From an uncultured Desulfobacter sp. (GTDB lineage: Bacteria > Desulfobacterota > Desulfobacteria > Desulfobacterales > Desulfobacteraceae), in contig NZ_OY761440.1 in the NCBI RefSeq assembly GCF_963664415.1, positions 1,302,001-1,366,000 on the forward strand: a stretch of DNA of 64,000 nt. The letters are read 5' to 3'. Under the pieces are notes generated by a model. It was not told where the DNA came from, searched no databases, and saw only the letters and a program-made list of their open reading frames with translations. Below, piece by piece: positions 8,366 to 17,282 of the stretch; position 1 is the stretch's first letter, and every line of letters begins with the position of its first letter. Both the position numbers and the translations under genes were made by a program.

Positions 8366-8680
8366 TTTGTGAGTCGTATGTTTTTTATGAAAAATATTGT
8401 TTAATTCTAGTTGGTTGTCTATGCATGGCTTTCTGAAAAATAGTTTTTGGGGATGCCTGTGCCAATGTGTGCAAAAAATATGAAAAAAATATGAAAAGCA
8501 TCCATTGGAACAATATTACCCATAAAAATAAAGAGTTAAAATGTCATAGAGCTTGCGACTCACAAGTCGCGTCAAGAAGTGAGAATATAGTAATTTATAG
8601 TGCAAAGATTGTCAATCAAAGCAATAATTTCCGTTCAGAATAGGTATGGTTTATGTAAAAGATCTGTGTGGCATACATAT
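8366..8680. other. Intergenic region upstream of the diguanylate cyclase
   Basis: About 315 bp, AT-rich, between the cyclase start and the terminator of the TonB receptor gene. It should contain the cyclase promoter. A small hairpin GCGACT-CACA-AGTCGC is visible around 8547-8562. No coding region is convincing: an open frame starting at 8600 runs antisense into the receptor gene. Confidence 0.5.
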
Positions 8681-8722
8681 AAAAATAAAACAGGCACATC
8701 AATCTGGAAGACGATGTGCCTG
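8681..8722 (-). terminator. Intrinsic terminator of the metal-uptake operon
   Basis: Ten-base arms CAGGCACATC and GATGTGCCTG enclose a 12-base loop; on the minus strand they are followed by TTTTATTTTT. It lies about 35 bp after the stop codon of the TonB receptor and closes the minus-strand operon. Confidence 0.85.
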
Positions 8723-8755
8723 AAATTTAGAGACAGCCTCTGTAATACACCTAAA

Positions 8756-10726
8756 TTACATCTCGAACCGGATACCTGCCATGCAATTAATGCCCGGCAT
8801 GGGATAGCCCGACTGGTATTCGTAATTTTGGTCGGTCAGGTTTTCACCGGCCAGGAACAGTTTGATTTTATAGTCGGCCCCTTTCAGATCCAAATCATAG
8901 GTGATTTTTGCGTCCACAATGAAAAAATCATCCACGGTGGTATTGTTATCATCATCTTTTTTTCTCACCTGGGAGCTGACATGCATAGATGAGATATAGG
9001 AGGCATTGAGGCTGAGTTTGAATCGTTCAAGAAACCGCAGGGAAAAACCTGTGCTGAAGGAGACATCCGGTGCATAGGGTAAGTCCCCGGGGTCCGTGTC
9101 AAGAAGGGTAACACCGGCAAATATGGAAAAATTGGAATCCGGTTGCCAGGTAGCCGTGGCTTCAAGGCCTTTGATGGTAAATTCTTCCACGTTGTCGTAA
9201 TGGGGCATAACCCCGTTGGCAAAAGGAACTATCACGTAGCGGTCATTACCGTCTTCATAAAACAAGATCAGATCCAGCAGGGTTTGGCGGGTGGGGGAGA
9301 CGGAGAACCCTATTTCGTAGTGGTCTACGGTTTCCGGTTCCAGGTCCTTCCAGGAATCTCCGAGAGCGGGCAGGACATCCTGACTCATGACCGCCACCTC
9401 AAGTCCGGGATACACCACACCACGGGAATATCCCATGTGGGCTTCAAACCGCCCAAAAGATGCGGTCAGTCCGGCATGGGGTGCCAATTCATCCGAGTAC
9501 TGGCTGTGGGAATAAAGTCTGGCACCGAACGACGGGGTGATGGTGATACCGTTACCCACCCCGATCTGCCAGCTGAACGCTGCATAGGGTGCCAGGATGT
9601 CGAAGTTTTCCCCGTCCCATTCATCTGACGTGCCGTCACTGTACTCCTGGGTATAATCCCCTTCGGTATAATCCCAGTCCGCACCGGCCAGAAGCGACAT
9701 GCCGTTGCCCAATGCCAGGGTCTCTTTGACCCGGACACCGTAGAAAAGAAAATCATTAAACAGGTCTTCGGTGACACCGGCTGTGTTCGTGGGCTGATCC
9801 AGCCAGTCGCCTTCTCCGGCACTGCGGTACAATTTAATTTCTCCTTTGGCGGTTTCGTATTCATGGGACAGGGTGGCGGTCCCCATCCAGACACGGGTTT
9901 CATAGCGGCCCAGGCGCTCGGAAGGATCAGCACCTTCCCCCCCCGGATCATTGGCCCAGTTGTCATTTGCCATAGCGAAAATACTCAAGTCCCAGTGGTC
10001 GGACAATTGCCGTCCGATACGGCCATAAATATTTTTCAGTTCACCTTCGGCATGGTCCCGGTGGCCGTTGGATTCCTTCAGGCCCCCGCCAAGATAATAG
10101 TCCCAGCCATTGATATTGCCCCCATGTTCGGTTTTGGCAATGTGGGTGCCGTGGCTTCCCACCGCAGCTTCGGCATAGGTGTGGAATCCCGGCGTGGTTA
10201 ACCGTTTCGGCACAATGTTGATCACCCCCACGGCATTGCCGAAATACTGGGGCTGGGGGCTTTTATACACCTCAATGGCCTGGGAAGAGTCTGTGGACAT
10301 CAGGTCCAGTAAAGGATGGTTCCATACACTCATATACATGGGCGTCCAGTCCACCATGGTTTTGATTTCTGCCCCCGGGCGGCTCGACCCCATGCCCCGG
10401 ATGAAGACCCCGCCGCCGTCAGCCCCGCCGAATGAGCCGATGGGATTGTATCTGGACATGCTGACACCCGGCGTCATTTTAAGGGCGGTTTCAAGGTCCT
10501 GGGCATTGAGGTCATTGATCTGCTCCTGGGTAATCACCGTTTTTGTGCTGCCGTAAATGTCGGTCTGATTTCCCTGTATAATGGGCCGGTCCGTGATGGT
10601 GATATCTTCAAGGATTGTCGCGCCTGTAGCGCTGTCATCGGTCTCGTCGGCCATGGTTAGGGGCGGCACTGCCAGAAAGACCAACAGGGTATAAATCAGA
10701 AAATAACTGGAATAACGATGGGTCAT
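8756..10726 (-). CDS. TonB-dependent outer-membrane receptor
   Basis: A 656-residue receptor taking up a metal complex or similar ligand across the outer membrane with TonB energy. It has a signal peptide (about residues 1-26, ending TMA-DE), a plug domain with ITQEQINDLNAQDLETALK and V-F-I-R-G-M-G-S, and a 22-strand-type beta barrel ending in the aromatic-rich C-terminus IRFEM. It is the last gene of the uptake operon, 34 bp after a methyltransferase. The ligand cannot be read from the sequence. TonB/ExbBD are not in the window. Confidence 0.93.
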   Translation of the reverse strand: MTHRYSSYFLIYTLLVFLAVPPLTMADETDDSATGATILEDITITDRPIIQGNQTDIYGSTKTVITQEQINDLNAQDLETALKMTPGVSMSRYNPIGSFGGADGGGVFIRGMGSSRPGAEIKTMVDWTPMYMSVWNHPLLDLMSTDSSQAIEVYKSPQPQYFGNAVGVINIVPKRLTTPGFHTYAEAAVGSHGTHIAKTEHGGNINGWDYYLGGGLKESNGHRDHAEGELKNIYGRIGRQLSDHWDLSIFAMANDNWANDPGGEGADPSERLGRYETRVWMGTATLSHEYETAKGEIKLYRSAGEGDWLDQPTNTAGVTEDLFNDFLFYGVRVKETLALGNGMSLLAGADWDYTEGDYTQEYSDGTSDEWDGENFDILAPYAAFSWQIGVGNGITITPSFGARLYSHSQYSDELAPHAGLTASFGRFEAHMGYSRGVVYPGLEVAVMSQDVLPALGDSWKDLEPETVDHYEIGFSVSPTRQTLLDLILFYEDGNDRYVIVPFANGVMPHYDNVEEFTIKGLEATATWQPDSNFSIFAGVTLLDTDPGDLPYAPDVSFSTGFSLRFLERFKLSLNASYISSMHVSSQVRKKDDDNNTTVDDFFIVDAKITYDLDLKGADYKIKLFLAGENLTDQNYEYQSGYPMPGINCMAGIRFEM

Positions 10727-10760
10727 GATTCTCTCTCTTTTTTTCTTTTGAAATAGCTGT

Positions 10761-11390
10761 TTAGGGTTTTACTGCTGCCAGCAGGTAAAGGCCGGGTTCA
10801 TCTTTAAATGCCTCAATGTCAAGGCCGCAGTCGGTGATCCATTGGAACATGGTCTCTTTTGCCGGCAGCCGGTCCTGGCTGACCGGTGTATGGGAATGAT
10901 GGTGCTCAGCCAGTTGGGCAGACGACATCAGGTGACCGATCACCAGGCGTCCTCTTGATTTTAGACTGGTCGATATGCGCTGAATCACCTGTTCGGGGTC
11001 ACTAAAATGGGGAAAGGCGGCAAAGCAGACCACGGCATCCAGGCTTTGTGCTTCAAATTCCATTTGTGCAGCATCACAACAGGTAAAACTGATTCGTTCA
11101 TCTGTATGAAGTTTTTGGTTTGCTTTGATCATTTGGTCTGAAAAATCCATCTCTATCAAACGGCCCGCAGAGGAGAGATGCTCAAGAAGATAGGGCACCA
11201 GCACCCCGGAACCGCAACCTGTATCCAAAACCCGGTTGTCCGGGCCAAGGGCAAGAAAGGAGACGATGGACCGAAGCCGGTCTGCATACAGGTCATGCCG
11301 GTTCGTCTCCAGGTTTTTGTAGTGATTGTCCAGCCAGTCGGCGGCCCGCTGGTTAAAAAAATCTTTTCGCTGTTCATACAATGAATTCAT
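10761..11390 (-). CDS. Class I SAM-dependent methyltransferase
   Basis: A 209-residue cytoplasmic methyltransferase with the Rossmann SAM-binding motif RVLDTGCGSGVLVPYL (about residues 53-68) and the following acidic strand IEMDFS. It is translationally coupled to the binding-protein gene upstream (ATGA overlap) and precedes the TonB receptor, so it belongs to the uptake operon. The substrate is unknown. Modification or release of an imported metallophore or corrinoid is a reasonable guess from position alone. It is not closely similar to the other methyltransferase of the operon. Confidence 0.85.
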   Translation of the reverse strand: MNSLYEQRKDFFNQRAADWLDNHYKNLETNRHDLYADRLRSIVSFLALGPDNRVLDTGCGSGVLVPYLLEHLSSAGRLIEMDFSDQMIKANQKLHTDERISFTCCDAAQMEFEAQSLDAVVCFAAFPHFSDPEQVIQRISTSLKSRGRLVIGHLMSSAQLAEHHHSHTPVSQDRLPAKETMFQWITDCGLDIEAFKDEPGLYLLAAVKP

Positions 11391-12592
11391 CTATTGTCTC
11401 CTTTACAGGCCCAGTCCATCCACTGACAGGATACAAGCTGGGTGGCCGTATCCCGGGTTATCCCGTAAACCGTCATATAAAATTGGTGAAGCCAGTCGCA
11501 AAAATCAATGTCCGTGAAACGTTCCGGGTATGCGGCCCTGGCCATGACCATGACGTCAATGGGGTATTCCAGGCGTTTTTCACAATTACAGGGGGACCAG
11601 GGAAGCGCGGTGACGGCTTTGTTTTTTACGGCCCGCATGTGACGCAGGTTTTTATAGTATGGGGCCTCATACAATTCCTCGGGCGGATGATATCCCCAGG
11701 CTGTAACCAGGGTAATAAGGTCCGGGTCCATGGCAATGAGCTGTTCGGCATTAAGAATATTCCAGGCACCTGTGCCTGAAAATGCGTTTCGGGCATGGGC
11801 AAATTCGTTAAGAAGATAGGTCTGGATCGTCCCCTTCCCCTTGACGTGCCCGGCACCACCGTTTTCCCGGGCCGTGGGGGAAAGCCCAAGCATCAGCACC
11901 CGTTTTTGTTTATCCGGCGGGATATCTGCTGTGCGGGCTTTAATGTCGTTGACCGATGCCAGAAGAAAGTCCGCTACTTCTTTTGCCCGGGCCTGTTTTT
12001 GAAAAACTTCGCCCAACAGTTCGATTTCCCGGCTTAGCGTGCTGATGTCCGGCCGGTCAAAGGTGTTGGGCCCATGCAGCACCACTAAGGGCGTACCCAG
12101 GGATGCCAGAAGCCGGATGTTTTTGGCAAGAATATCCTTTGACGCGCATAGGGAACAGGATCCTGTGCGTACAATGACCACGTCCGGTGCCAGGTTTGCA
12201 ATGCTCTCAAAATTGATGCCTGAACCAAACTTGCTGACCAGGGGCAGATTCGCTAAAAATGGATTTAAAAAAAATACCGGGTTCATGCCCTCCCTGTATT
12301 CATGGGCGCCACCGGTGCCGGACGGTATATCGTATTCCCAGATTTTGGGCAGACAGGACGAGCCGATGCCTACGATTTTTTCTGCCTGGCCCAGGCTGGT
12401 CATGATGCCTGCAATCATGCCGTCACTGATGGTGACTACCCGGCTGATTCGTGTTGGGATCTCAACCTGCCGGCCTTCAAAATCGGTGATGGTGAACGTG
12501 TCTTTTTTCCCGGCCCATGATGGGTTGATCATCCATGCTAACGCCACCATGACCATAACCGTGGTTAAAATTTGTTTGACGGAAAATCTCAT
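11387..12592 (-). CDS. ABC transporter periplasmic substrate-binding protein, FecB/TroA-like
   Basis: A 401-residue class III binding protein with a signal peptide (about 1-27, ending SWA-GK). Two lobes are linked by a long helix, as in ferric siderophore and cobalamin binding proteins. FTITDFEGRQVEIPTRISRVV is the typical first strand. Cysteines are unusually frequent (GSCSLCASKD, WSPCNCEKR, CQWMDWACK), which could matter for metal binding. It delivers its ligand to the permease/ATPase pair of the same operon. The start overlaps the preceding methyltransferase by four bases. Confidence 0.88.
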   Translation of the reverse strand: MRFSVKQILTTVMVMVALAWMINPSWAGKKDTFTITDFEGRQVEIPTRISRVVTISDGMIAGIMTSLGQAEKIVGIGSSCLPKIWEYDIPSGTGGAHEYREGMNPVFFLNPFLANLPLVSKFGSGINFESIANLAPDVVIVRTGSCSLCASKDILAKNIRLLASLGTPLVVLHGPNTFDRPDISTLSREIELLGEVFQKQARAKEVADFLLASVNDIKARTADIPPDKQKRVLMLGLSPTARENGGAGHVKGKGTIQTYLLNEFAHARNAFSGTGAWNILNAEQLIAMDPDLITLVTAWGYHPPEELYEAPYYKNLRHMRAVKNKAVTALPWSPCNCEKRLEYPIDVMVMARAAYPERFTDIDFCDWLHQFYMTVYGITRDTATQLVSCQWMDWACKGDNR

Positions 12593-13458
12593 CTCTTCTC
12601 TCCCTGGGTGCAGGAACAGCCAAAATCACCGGGCCGCCAGGATAATTTCATGATCATATGACTGAATTCATGGACCAGCCCCCGATCGTCTTTTTTGCAG
12701 TGTTCCTTTAAATACGCTTCCACAATGGGCCGGTGTTCCGGTGACAGGATTTGGAAGCGCCTGGCATAAAAGGAGACGGCTGAATCCATGGATTCAAATA
12801 TTTCGCAGAAATCGTTTGGAAAGACCGTTACTTCCGGGTAGATACCCATTTGGTACAACAGTTGAAAAATAATATCTGACTTGGGACCGCCATGGTAAGG
12901 CTTTGCAAAGATGTCCGGCCACAGCGCCCTTGGCATATCTTCCCACTGAGGAATCCCGGCGTGCCAGAACAGGGCCACCTGGCCTGTACACACCTGATTC
13001 ATTTTTTCAACGGCGCCTTTAAGGTCAGACATGCCCAAGGAGAGGGAGGCCACCACAAGATCGTAAGGTGGGGCCAACCGCGTGATGTCCAGCTCTTCCC
13101 ACGTGCTCCGGATAGTGGTGATGTTTGTTATCCGGTTTTCTGCGATCTGGTCGTCCAGCACTGCATTCATGCCGAGCGAAGGCTCCACCGTGGTAACCCA
13201 TGCCGTTTTTTGAGCCATGGGAACGGCCAGGTTTCCGGGGCCGGCTCCAACGTCCAGCACTCGCATGTCCGGAGTCAGTTCCAATAAGGACAGCGTTTTT
13301 TCCAAACGTTTTTTATGCTGTTGGATATCTTTTTTGGCAAATATTTCGGCGGATTTTTTATCCTCCCAGAATCCTTGGCACGGTTTGCCTGCGGATTGAT
13401 TCCACAGTTCGGTTTCCTCGGCCCATGCCGTGTTCCAGTCAATCTCTATATAGTTCAT
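12589..13458 (-). CDS. Class I SAM-dependent methyltransferase
   Basis: A 289-residue methyltransferase with SAM motif RVLDVGAGPGNLAVPMA (about residues 65-81) and a second acidic strand TTVEPS. The C-terminal third is longer than in the downstream methyltransferase and contains an added segment with many Phe/Tyr. It sits between the ATPase and the binding protein, with four-base overlaps on both sides, so it is co-translated with the transporter. Substrate unknown. Two different methyltransferases inside one uptake operon suggest chemical handling of the imported ligand. Confidence 0.85.
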   Translation of the reverse strand: MNYIEIDWNTAWAEETELWNQSAGKPCQGFWEDKKSAEIFAKKDIQQHKKRLEKTLSLLELTPDMRVLDVGAGPGNLAVPMAQKTAWVTTVEPSLGMNAVLDDQIAENRITNITTIRSTWEELDITRLAPPYDLVVASLSLGMSDLKGAVEKMNQVCTGQVALFWHAGIPQWEDMPRALWPDIFAKPYHGGPKSDIIFQLLYQMGIYPEVTVFPNDFCEIFESMDSAVSFYARRFQILSPEHRPIVEAYLKEHCKKDDRGLVHEFSHMIMKLSWRPGDFGCSCTQGEKR

Positions 13459-14279
13459 TTTCGATGTATTCCTTTCCGGTTCCCGGGGAATGCAACAACA
13501 TTGGTTGTTTGTGAGTCCACTGTTCCGGGAACCATAATTTTAAGTCCGTTGAAATCTTTGACCTGACAGGTGTCTCCATAGATACGGTCCATCATCTCTT
13601 GGGTCATGACCTGACCGGGAGCCCCCTTGGCAACCAGTTGAGACTTGTCAAGAACCACCGTGGAATGGCAGAACCAGGAGACATGGTTGGGATCGTGGGT
13701 GCAGGCCAGAATGGCTGTTCCCTGCTCAGCGATGTGTTGAAGTGTCTGCCACAGACGAATCTGGTTTTTAAAATCCAGGGCTGCGGCCGGTTCATCCAGA
13801 AAGATCAACCCGGTTTGCTGGGCAATGGCCCTGGCAATAAGCACCATCTGCTGCTGCCCCCCGGAAAGCCGGTTAAAAGCCGTGTCTGCAAGGTGGCTGA
13901 TGTCCAAAACCTGCATGGCATGGTCTGCCAGCTTGCGGTCCCTGGCGCCTGGGGTAAAAAAGCGGTTTAAATGCGGGGTCCGGCCCATGAGGACAATCTG
14001 GCCGGCTGTAAAGGAAAAGGCACAGTGATGGGCCTGGGGCACATAGGCCACCAGACGGGCCATCTGTTTGGGGGGGAGCCTGCGGATATCTTTACCGTTG
14101 ATCCGGACCGTTCCGCTGTCCGGGTTCAAAAATTTCAGGCAGCACTTGAACAAGGTGGTTTTGCCCGTACCATTGGGGCCGAACAGGGCGCATAATTCAC
14201 CTGTTTTGATTTGGAAACTGATATCTTTGAGTACACGGTGTTTGCCGTATGAAAATGAAATTTTATTGACTTTTAGCAT
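13455..14279 (-). CDS. ABC transporter ATP-binding protein, FecE/BtuD-like
   Basis: A 274-residue ATPase energising import by the FecCD-type permease encoded just upstream. Walker A is GPNGTGKTT, the signature is LSGGQQQM, and Walker B is LIFLDEPAAALD, followed by the H-loop ACTHD. The start at 14279 is chosen over an earlier in-frame ATG: it begins two bases after the permease stop, has GGAAAA upstream, and matches the usual family N-terminus (MLKVNKISFSYG). Confidence 0.93.
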   Translation of the reverse strand: MLKVNKISFSYGKHRVLKDISFQIKTGELCALFGPNGTGKTTLFKCCLKFLNPDSGTVRINGKDIRRLPPKQMARLVAYVPQAHHCAFSFTAGQIVLMGRTPHLNRFFTPGARDRKLADHAMQVLDISHLADTAFNRLSGGQQQMVLIARAIAQQTGLIFLDEPAAALDFKNQIRLWQTLQHIAEQGTAILACTHDPNHVSWFCHSTVVLDKSQLVAKGAPGQVMTQEMMDRIYGDTCQVKDFNGLKIMVPGTVDSQTTNVVAFPGNRKGIHRK

Positions 14280-14280
14280 A

Positions 14281-15321
14281 TTATTTTCCAAAGATCTGTC
14301 CGCCCCGGGTTCTGACCAGGAAAAACAGATAGGGGGCGCCCACAAGGGAGGTGATGATGCCGATGGGAATTTCAGCCGTTGTCAATGTCCGGGCCAGGGT
14401 GTCGCAGATAATAAGGTAAATGGCGCCCAGGATGGCGGATACCGGCACCACCCGGCGATGGTCCGGGCCGATCACAAGCCTGGCCGCATGGGGAATCATC
14501 AGGCCCACCCAGGCAATGATGCCTGTGGCCGAGACCGCGGCTGCCGTCATCAAGGTGGCAAGGCTGATGAGGATAAATTGGGTCCGGCCGGGATTGATGC
14601 CAAGACTTTTGGCTTCTTCCTCGCCCATGGACAGTATATTGAGTTGCCACCCGGAAGACCAGATAACACCAAGTCCTATTACTGTTACCGCAAACAGTAT
14701 CCTGACCTCCTGCCATCCGGCATAGTAGAACCCGCCCATAAGCCAGAACACAATTTCCCGGAGGGCCGTATCCTGGGCCAGGTATTTGAGCAAGCCCACC
14801 AGGGCGGCGAACACCGAGCCGGTAATAATACCTGAAAGGACCAGGGTAACCACCGGGGTATCCGGCCCGGTTCGGGCCATGGTATAGGCCATGGCCACGG
14901 CCACGGCTGAAAACACAAAAGCCATGATCTGAACCGAGAGGAAAAATGCCGGAAAGACAATGCCTAATGCCGCACCAAAGGCCGCCCCCGAAGAGGCCCC
15001 CAGGACATAGGGCTCCACCAGTGGGTTTCTGAAACAGCCCTGGAACACCACGCCGGAAACAGAGAGACTCACGCCCACAGCCATGGCCAAAAGGGTCCGG
15101 GGAAGGCGGATATCCCAGATGATGGTGTGGTTCAGGGCGGGGATGGTCGCCGGATCAGGCCAGTGGACCAGATGGGACAGAATGGTTTTGATCACCATGG
15201 GAAACGGCACATGGCAGGTGCCGATCTGGATGCAGCACAGACCTGTCATGCCCAATGCAAGGATCAGTATTCCTGGTCCGGCCAGGAATTTAGTCATTTT
15301 TTTTATGTTTACGCTACTCAT
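14281..15321 (-). CDS. FecCD-family ABC transporter permease
   Basis: A permease of about 346 residues with roughly ten membrane helices, of the iron-siderophore/cobalamin family. VSLSVSGVVFQGCFRNPLVEPYVLG includes the conserved segment before the coupling helix, and GLMIPHAARLVIGPDHRRVVP is the second family signature. The start is uncertain: 15321 or 15297 both lack a Shine-Dalgarno site. The start at 15321 lies ten bases after the stop of a short leader ORF, so translation may be coupled. It is the first transport gene of the operon. Confidence 0.88.
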   Translation of the reverse strand: MSSVNIKKMTKFLAGPGILILALGMTGLCCIQIGTCHVPFPMVIKTILSHLVHWPDPATIPALNHTIIWDIRLPRTLLAMAVGVSLSVSGVVFQGCFRNPLVEPYVLGASSGAAFGAALGIVFPAFFLSVQIMAFVFSAVAVAMAYTMARTGPDTPVVTLVLSGIITGSVFAALVGLLKYLAQDTALREIVFWLMGGFYYAGWQEVRILFAVTVIGLGVIWSSGWQLNILSMGEEEAKSLGINPGRTQFILISLATLMTAAAVSATGIIAWVGLMIPHAARLVIGPDHRRVVPVSAILGAIYLIICDTLARTLTTAEIPIGIITSLVGAPYLFFLVRTRGGQIFGK

Positions 15322-15331
15322 GAAATACGGT

Positions 15332-15448
15332 TCAAACAAAAAACGGCCACAAAGAGACTGCAAAAAAAGTGTTTTTTGCAAAGCCTTCGTGGCCGTTAAG
15401 GTTTATTTTATGTAAAACTGCTTTTGTTCTGTATGCCCTTCTGGACAT
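15332..15448 (-). CDS. Possible 38-codon leader ORF of the metal-uptake operon
   Basis: A short frame (starts MSRRAYRTKAVLHK, ends LWPFFV) has AGGAG ten bases before its ATG and stops ten bases before the permease ATG, which lacks a ribosome site. A terminator-like hairpin lies inside the frame. This arrangement resembles leader-peptide control. It may instead be chance translation of a hairpin repeat: G-H-E-G-F-A-K-N-T type peptides arise from dispersed hairpin repeats in related genomes. Confidence 0.3.
   Translation of the reverse strand: MSRRAYRTKAVLHKINLNGHEGFAKNTFFAVSLWPFFV
15334..15397 (-). terminator. Terminator-like hairpin in the operon leader
   Basis: Outer arms AACGGCCAC and GTGGCCGTT enclose an inner hairpin GCAAAAAA / TTTTTTGC. 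On the minus strand the outer arm runs directly into TTTTTTGTTT. It lies 10-75 bases before the permease start. Inside a 5' leader such a structure suggests attenuation. The ligand or trigger cannot be read from the sequence. Confidence 0.6.
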
Positions 15449-15550
15449 TGGTTAGATGCTCCTGTAGTATAATGGGCCACCGCGTGTCAAGAAGATTCAT
15501 AAATTCCGGATAGGCACCCGATCTCATTTGAAAGAAAAAGGCAAAAATCT

Positions 15551-17254
15551 ATGACAGAAGAGCGCCAATTGCAGCAACAGACAAAATGGTCAAATGCCCT
15601 TAAAACCGCGATGATTGTCCTGGGCGTCAATATTGTTCTGACGGTAATGAAATTTGTTGTCTACCGGCTGTCGGATAGTCTTGCCGTGCTTGCCGAAGCC
15701 TGGCACAGTTTTACGGATATCGCCACAAGTGCACTAGTTTTTATGGCCATTTTAATACCCCGTGTATACAGAGAGAACAGCGCCGGCAGCGCATGGGATG
15801 CCAATGGTGTGAAACCGGTCAGCCGCCTGGAGATTGCTGTTTCCATTTTCATTGGCATGCTGCTTTTATCGGTCTCCTGCCTGGTTTTCAACAAAGTGAT
15901 GACACCCCAGGCCATTGTCATACGAAATCCGCTTTTATCCGGTATTATTTTTATTGTGTTTTCCATTGGATCTTTTCTTGTCTCCAGTTTTGAAACCCAG
16001 GTGGGTAAACATCAGGCCTCTTTAGGGTTGGTTTCGGACGGGATGCATGCAAAAGCGGATATGTTTGCCTCCCTGCTCACCGGATTCAGTCTGATTCTCT
16101 ATGCCATGGGAATCAATGTTGATAAGTGGATGGCTGCCGCCATTGGGGTGATTCTTTTCTGTCTTGCCATGGATACCTTTGTTAATGCATACCGGGTTTA
16201 CCGGGACAAAAACGGGGACGCCTTACATTCATATCGTTTTTTGTCCGCATTTTTAAGCGTGTTCACCCTAAAAAATTTAAACCGTCTGCCTGTCGGGCAC
16301 CATTGGGTTGTTTCGAAGCGTACATATAAAATTTTGATAACGGTATCCCTTGGCGTGCTTCTGATGCTGTACGCATCCACTGTGTTTTATACGGTATCTG
16401 CAAACCAAGCAGCTGTTGTTGAGCGTTTCGGAAAGCCCTTGGGCCATGGAAAACCCTTTCAGCCGGGATTGCACTTCAAGCTTCCCTGGCCCGTGGACCG
16501 AGTCATTAAAGTGTCATCTACCAGGATTGAAAAGATAAGTATCGGCAATGTCAGTCTGTTAGATACAAATGCCTATCTGTGGACCCTTAAACACGGCAGT
16601 GAAGAGGCTTTTTTAACCGGGGACAATAATTTTTTCTACCCTTATATTATTCTTCACTACAAAATCAGTGATCCCTATCAGTACCTGTATAATTATTCAG
16701 ATCCCCAAAAGCTGCTCGATGACATCGGGCACAGTGTGGCGGTCTCTCTTTTTGCCCGGGAATCCTTTTACGATATCGCTACCAGGCGCCGGGCCGGGCT
16801 CCAGAAAAAGATGAAGCTGGATATCCAGGCTGCTTTGGACCGGCATGGCAGCGGGATTGAACTGCTTGGGGTCAACTTCAGGGATATACACCCCCCCATC
16901 TCCATTGCCCGGTCCTTTGAAAATGTGATTGCCGGGTTCCAGGAAAAGCAGGAGTTGATCAATCAAGCCATTGGGTATGCCAACAGCGTGGTTCCAGAGT
17001 CCAGGGGGAAGGCTGAAAATCAGGTCCAGACCGCGGCCGGGGAAAAAGTTATGCGGTTACGCAAAGCCCAGGGAGAGGCCCGGCGCTTCGCGCTTCGGCT
17101 GCCTGACACCCAGACCCGGAAACAGATTTCCATGTCACGTATTTATCAGGAGACCATGAAAGATGCGCTTAAAAATAAAACAAAAATTATTGTGGATCCC
17201 GATGCCGGCACGCCGGATATCTGGATGAATGTTGACAATGACTATTTTGACTGA
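15551..17254 (+). CDS. Cation diffusion facilitator domain fused to SPFH (HflK-like) domain
   Basis: A 567-residue fusion. Residues about 1-225 are a CDF-type transporter membrane domain with both metal-site motifs: HSFTD in helix 2 (AEAWHSFTDIATSA) and HAKAD in helix 5 (SDGMHAKADMFAS). The usual cytoplasmic CDF C-terminal domain is absent. Instead a further membrane helix (about 260-280) leads into an SPFH/band-7 domain beginning VSANQAAVVERFGKPLG, followed by an Ala/Glu-rich coiled region. SPFH proteins oligomerise into membrane rings, so the fusion would tether a Zn2+/Fe2+-type efflux unit to such a ring. It leads a run of three SPFH genes. Confidence 0.85.
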   Translation: MTEERQLQQQTKWSNALKTAMIVLGVNIVLTVMKFVVYRLSDSLAVLAEAWHSFTDIATSALVFMAILIPRVYRENSAGSAWDANGVKPVSRLEIAVSIFIGMLLLSVSCLVFNKVMTPQAIVIRNPLLSGIIFIVFSIGSFLVSSFETQVGKHQASLGLVSDGMHAKADMFASLLTGFSLILYAMGINVDKWMAAAIGVILFCLAMDTFVNAYRVYRDKNGDALHSYRFLSAFLSVFTLKNLNRLPVGHHWVVSKRTYKILITVSLGVLLMLYASTVFYTVSANQAAVVERFGKPLGHGKPFQPGLHFKLPWPVDRVIKVSSTRIEKISIGNVSLLDTNAYLWTLKHGSEEAFLTGDNNFFYPYIILHYKISDPYQYLYNYSDPQKLLDDIGHSVAVSLFARESFYDIATRRRAGLQKKMKLDIQAALDRHGSGIELLGVNFRDIHPPISIARSFENVIAGFQEKQELINQAIGYANSVVPESRGKAENQVQTAAGEKVMRLRKAQGEARRFALRLPDTQTRKQISMSRIYQETMKDALKNKTKIIVDPDAGTPDIWMNVDNDYFD

Positions 17255-17282
17255 CTGAAAAAGAGGCCTGCAAGGATTTAAA

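Noticed and set aside
15466..15500. TTGACA and TATACT promoter for the leader ORF
   Set aside because: The spacer is only 13 bp and the predicted start would remove the AGGAG site of the leader ORF, so the assignment is inconsistent.
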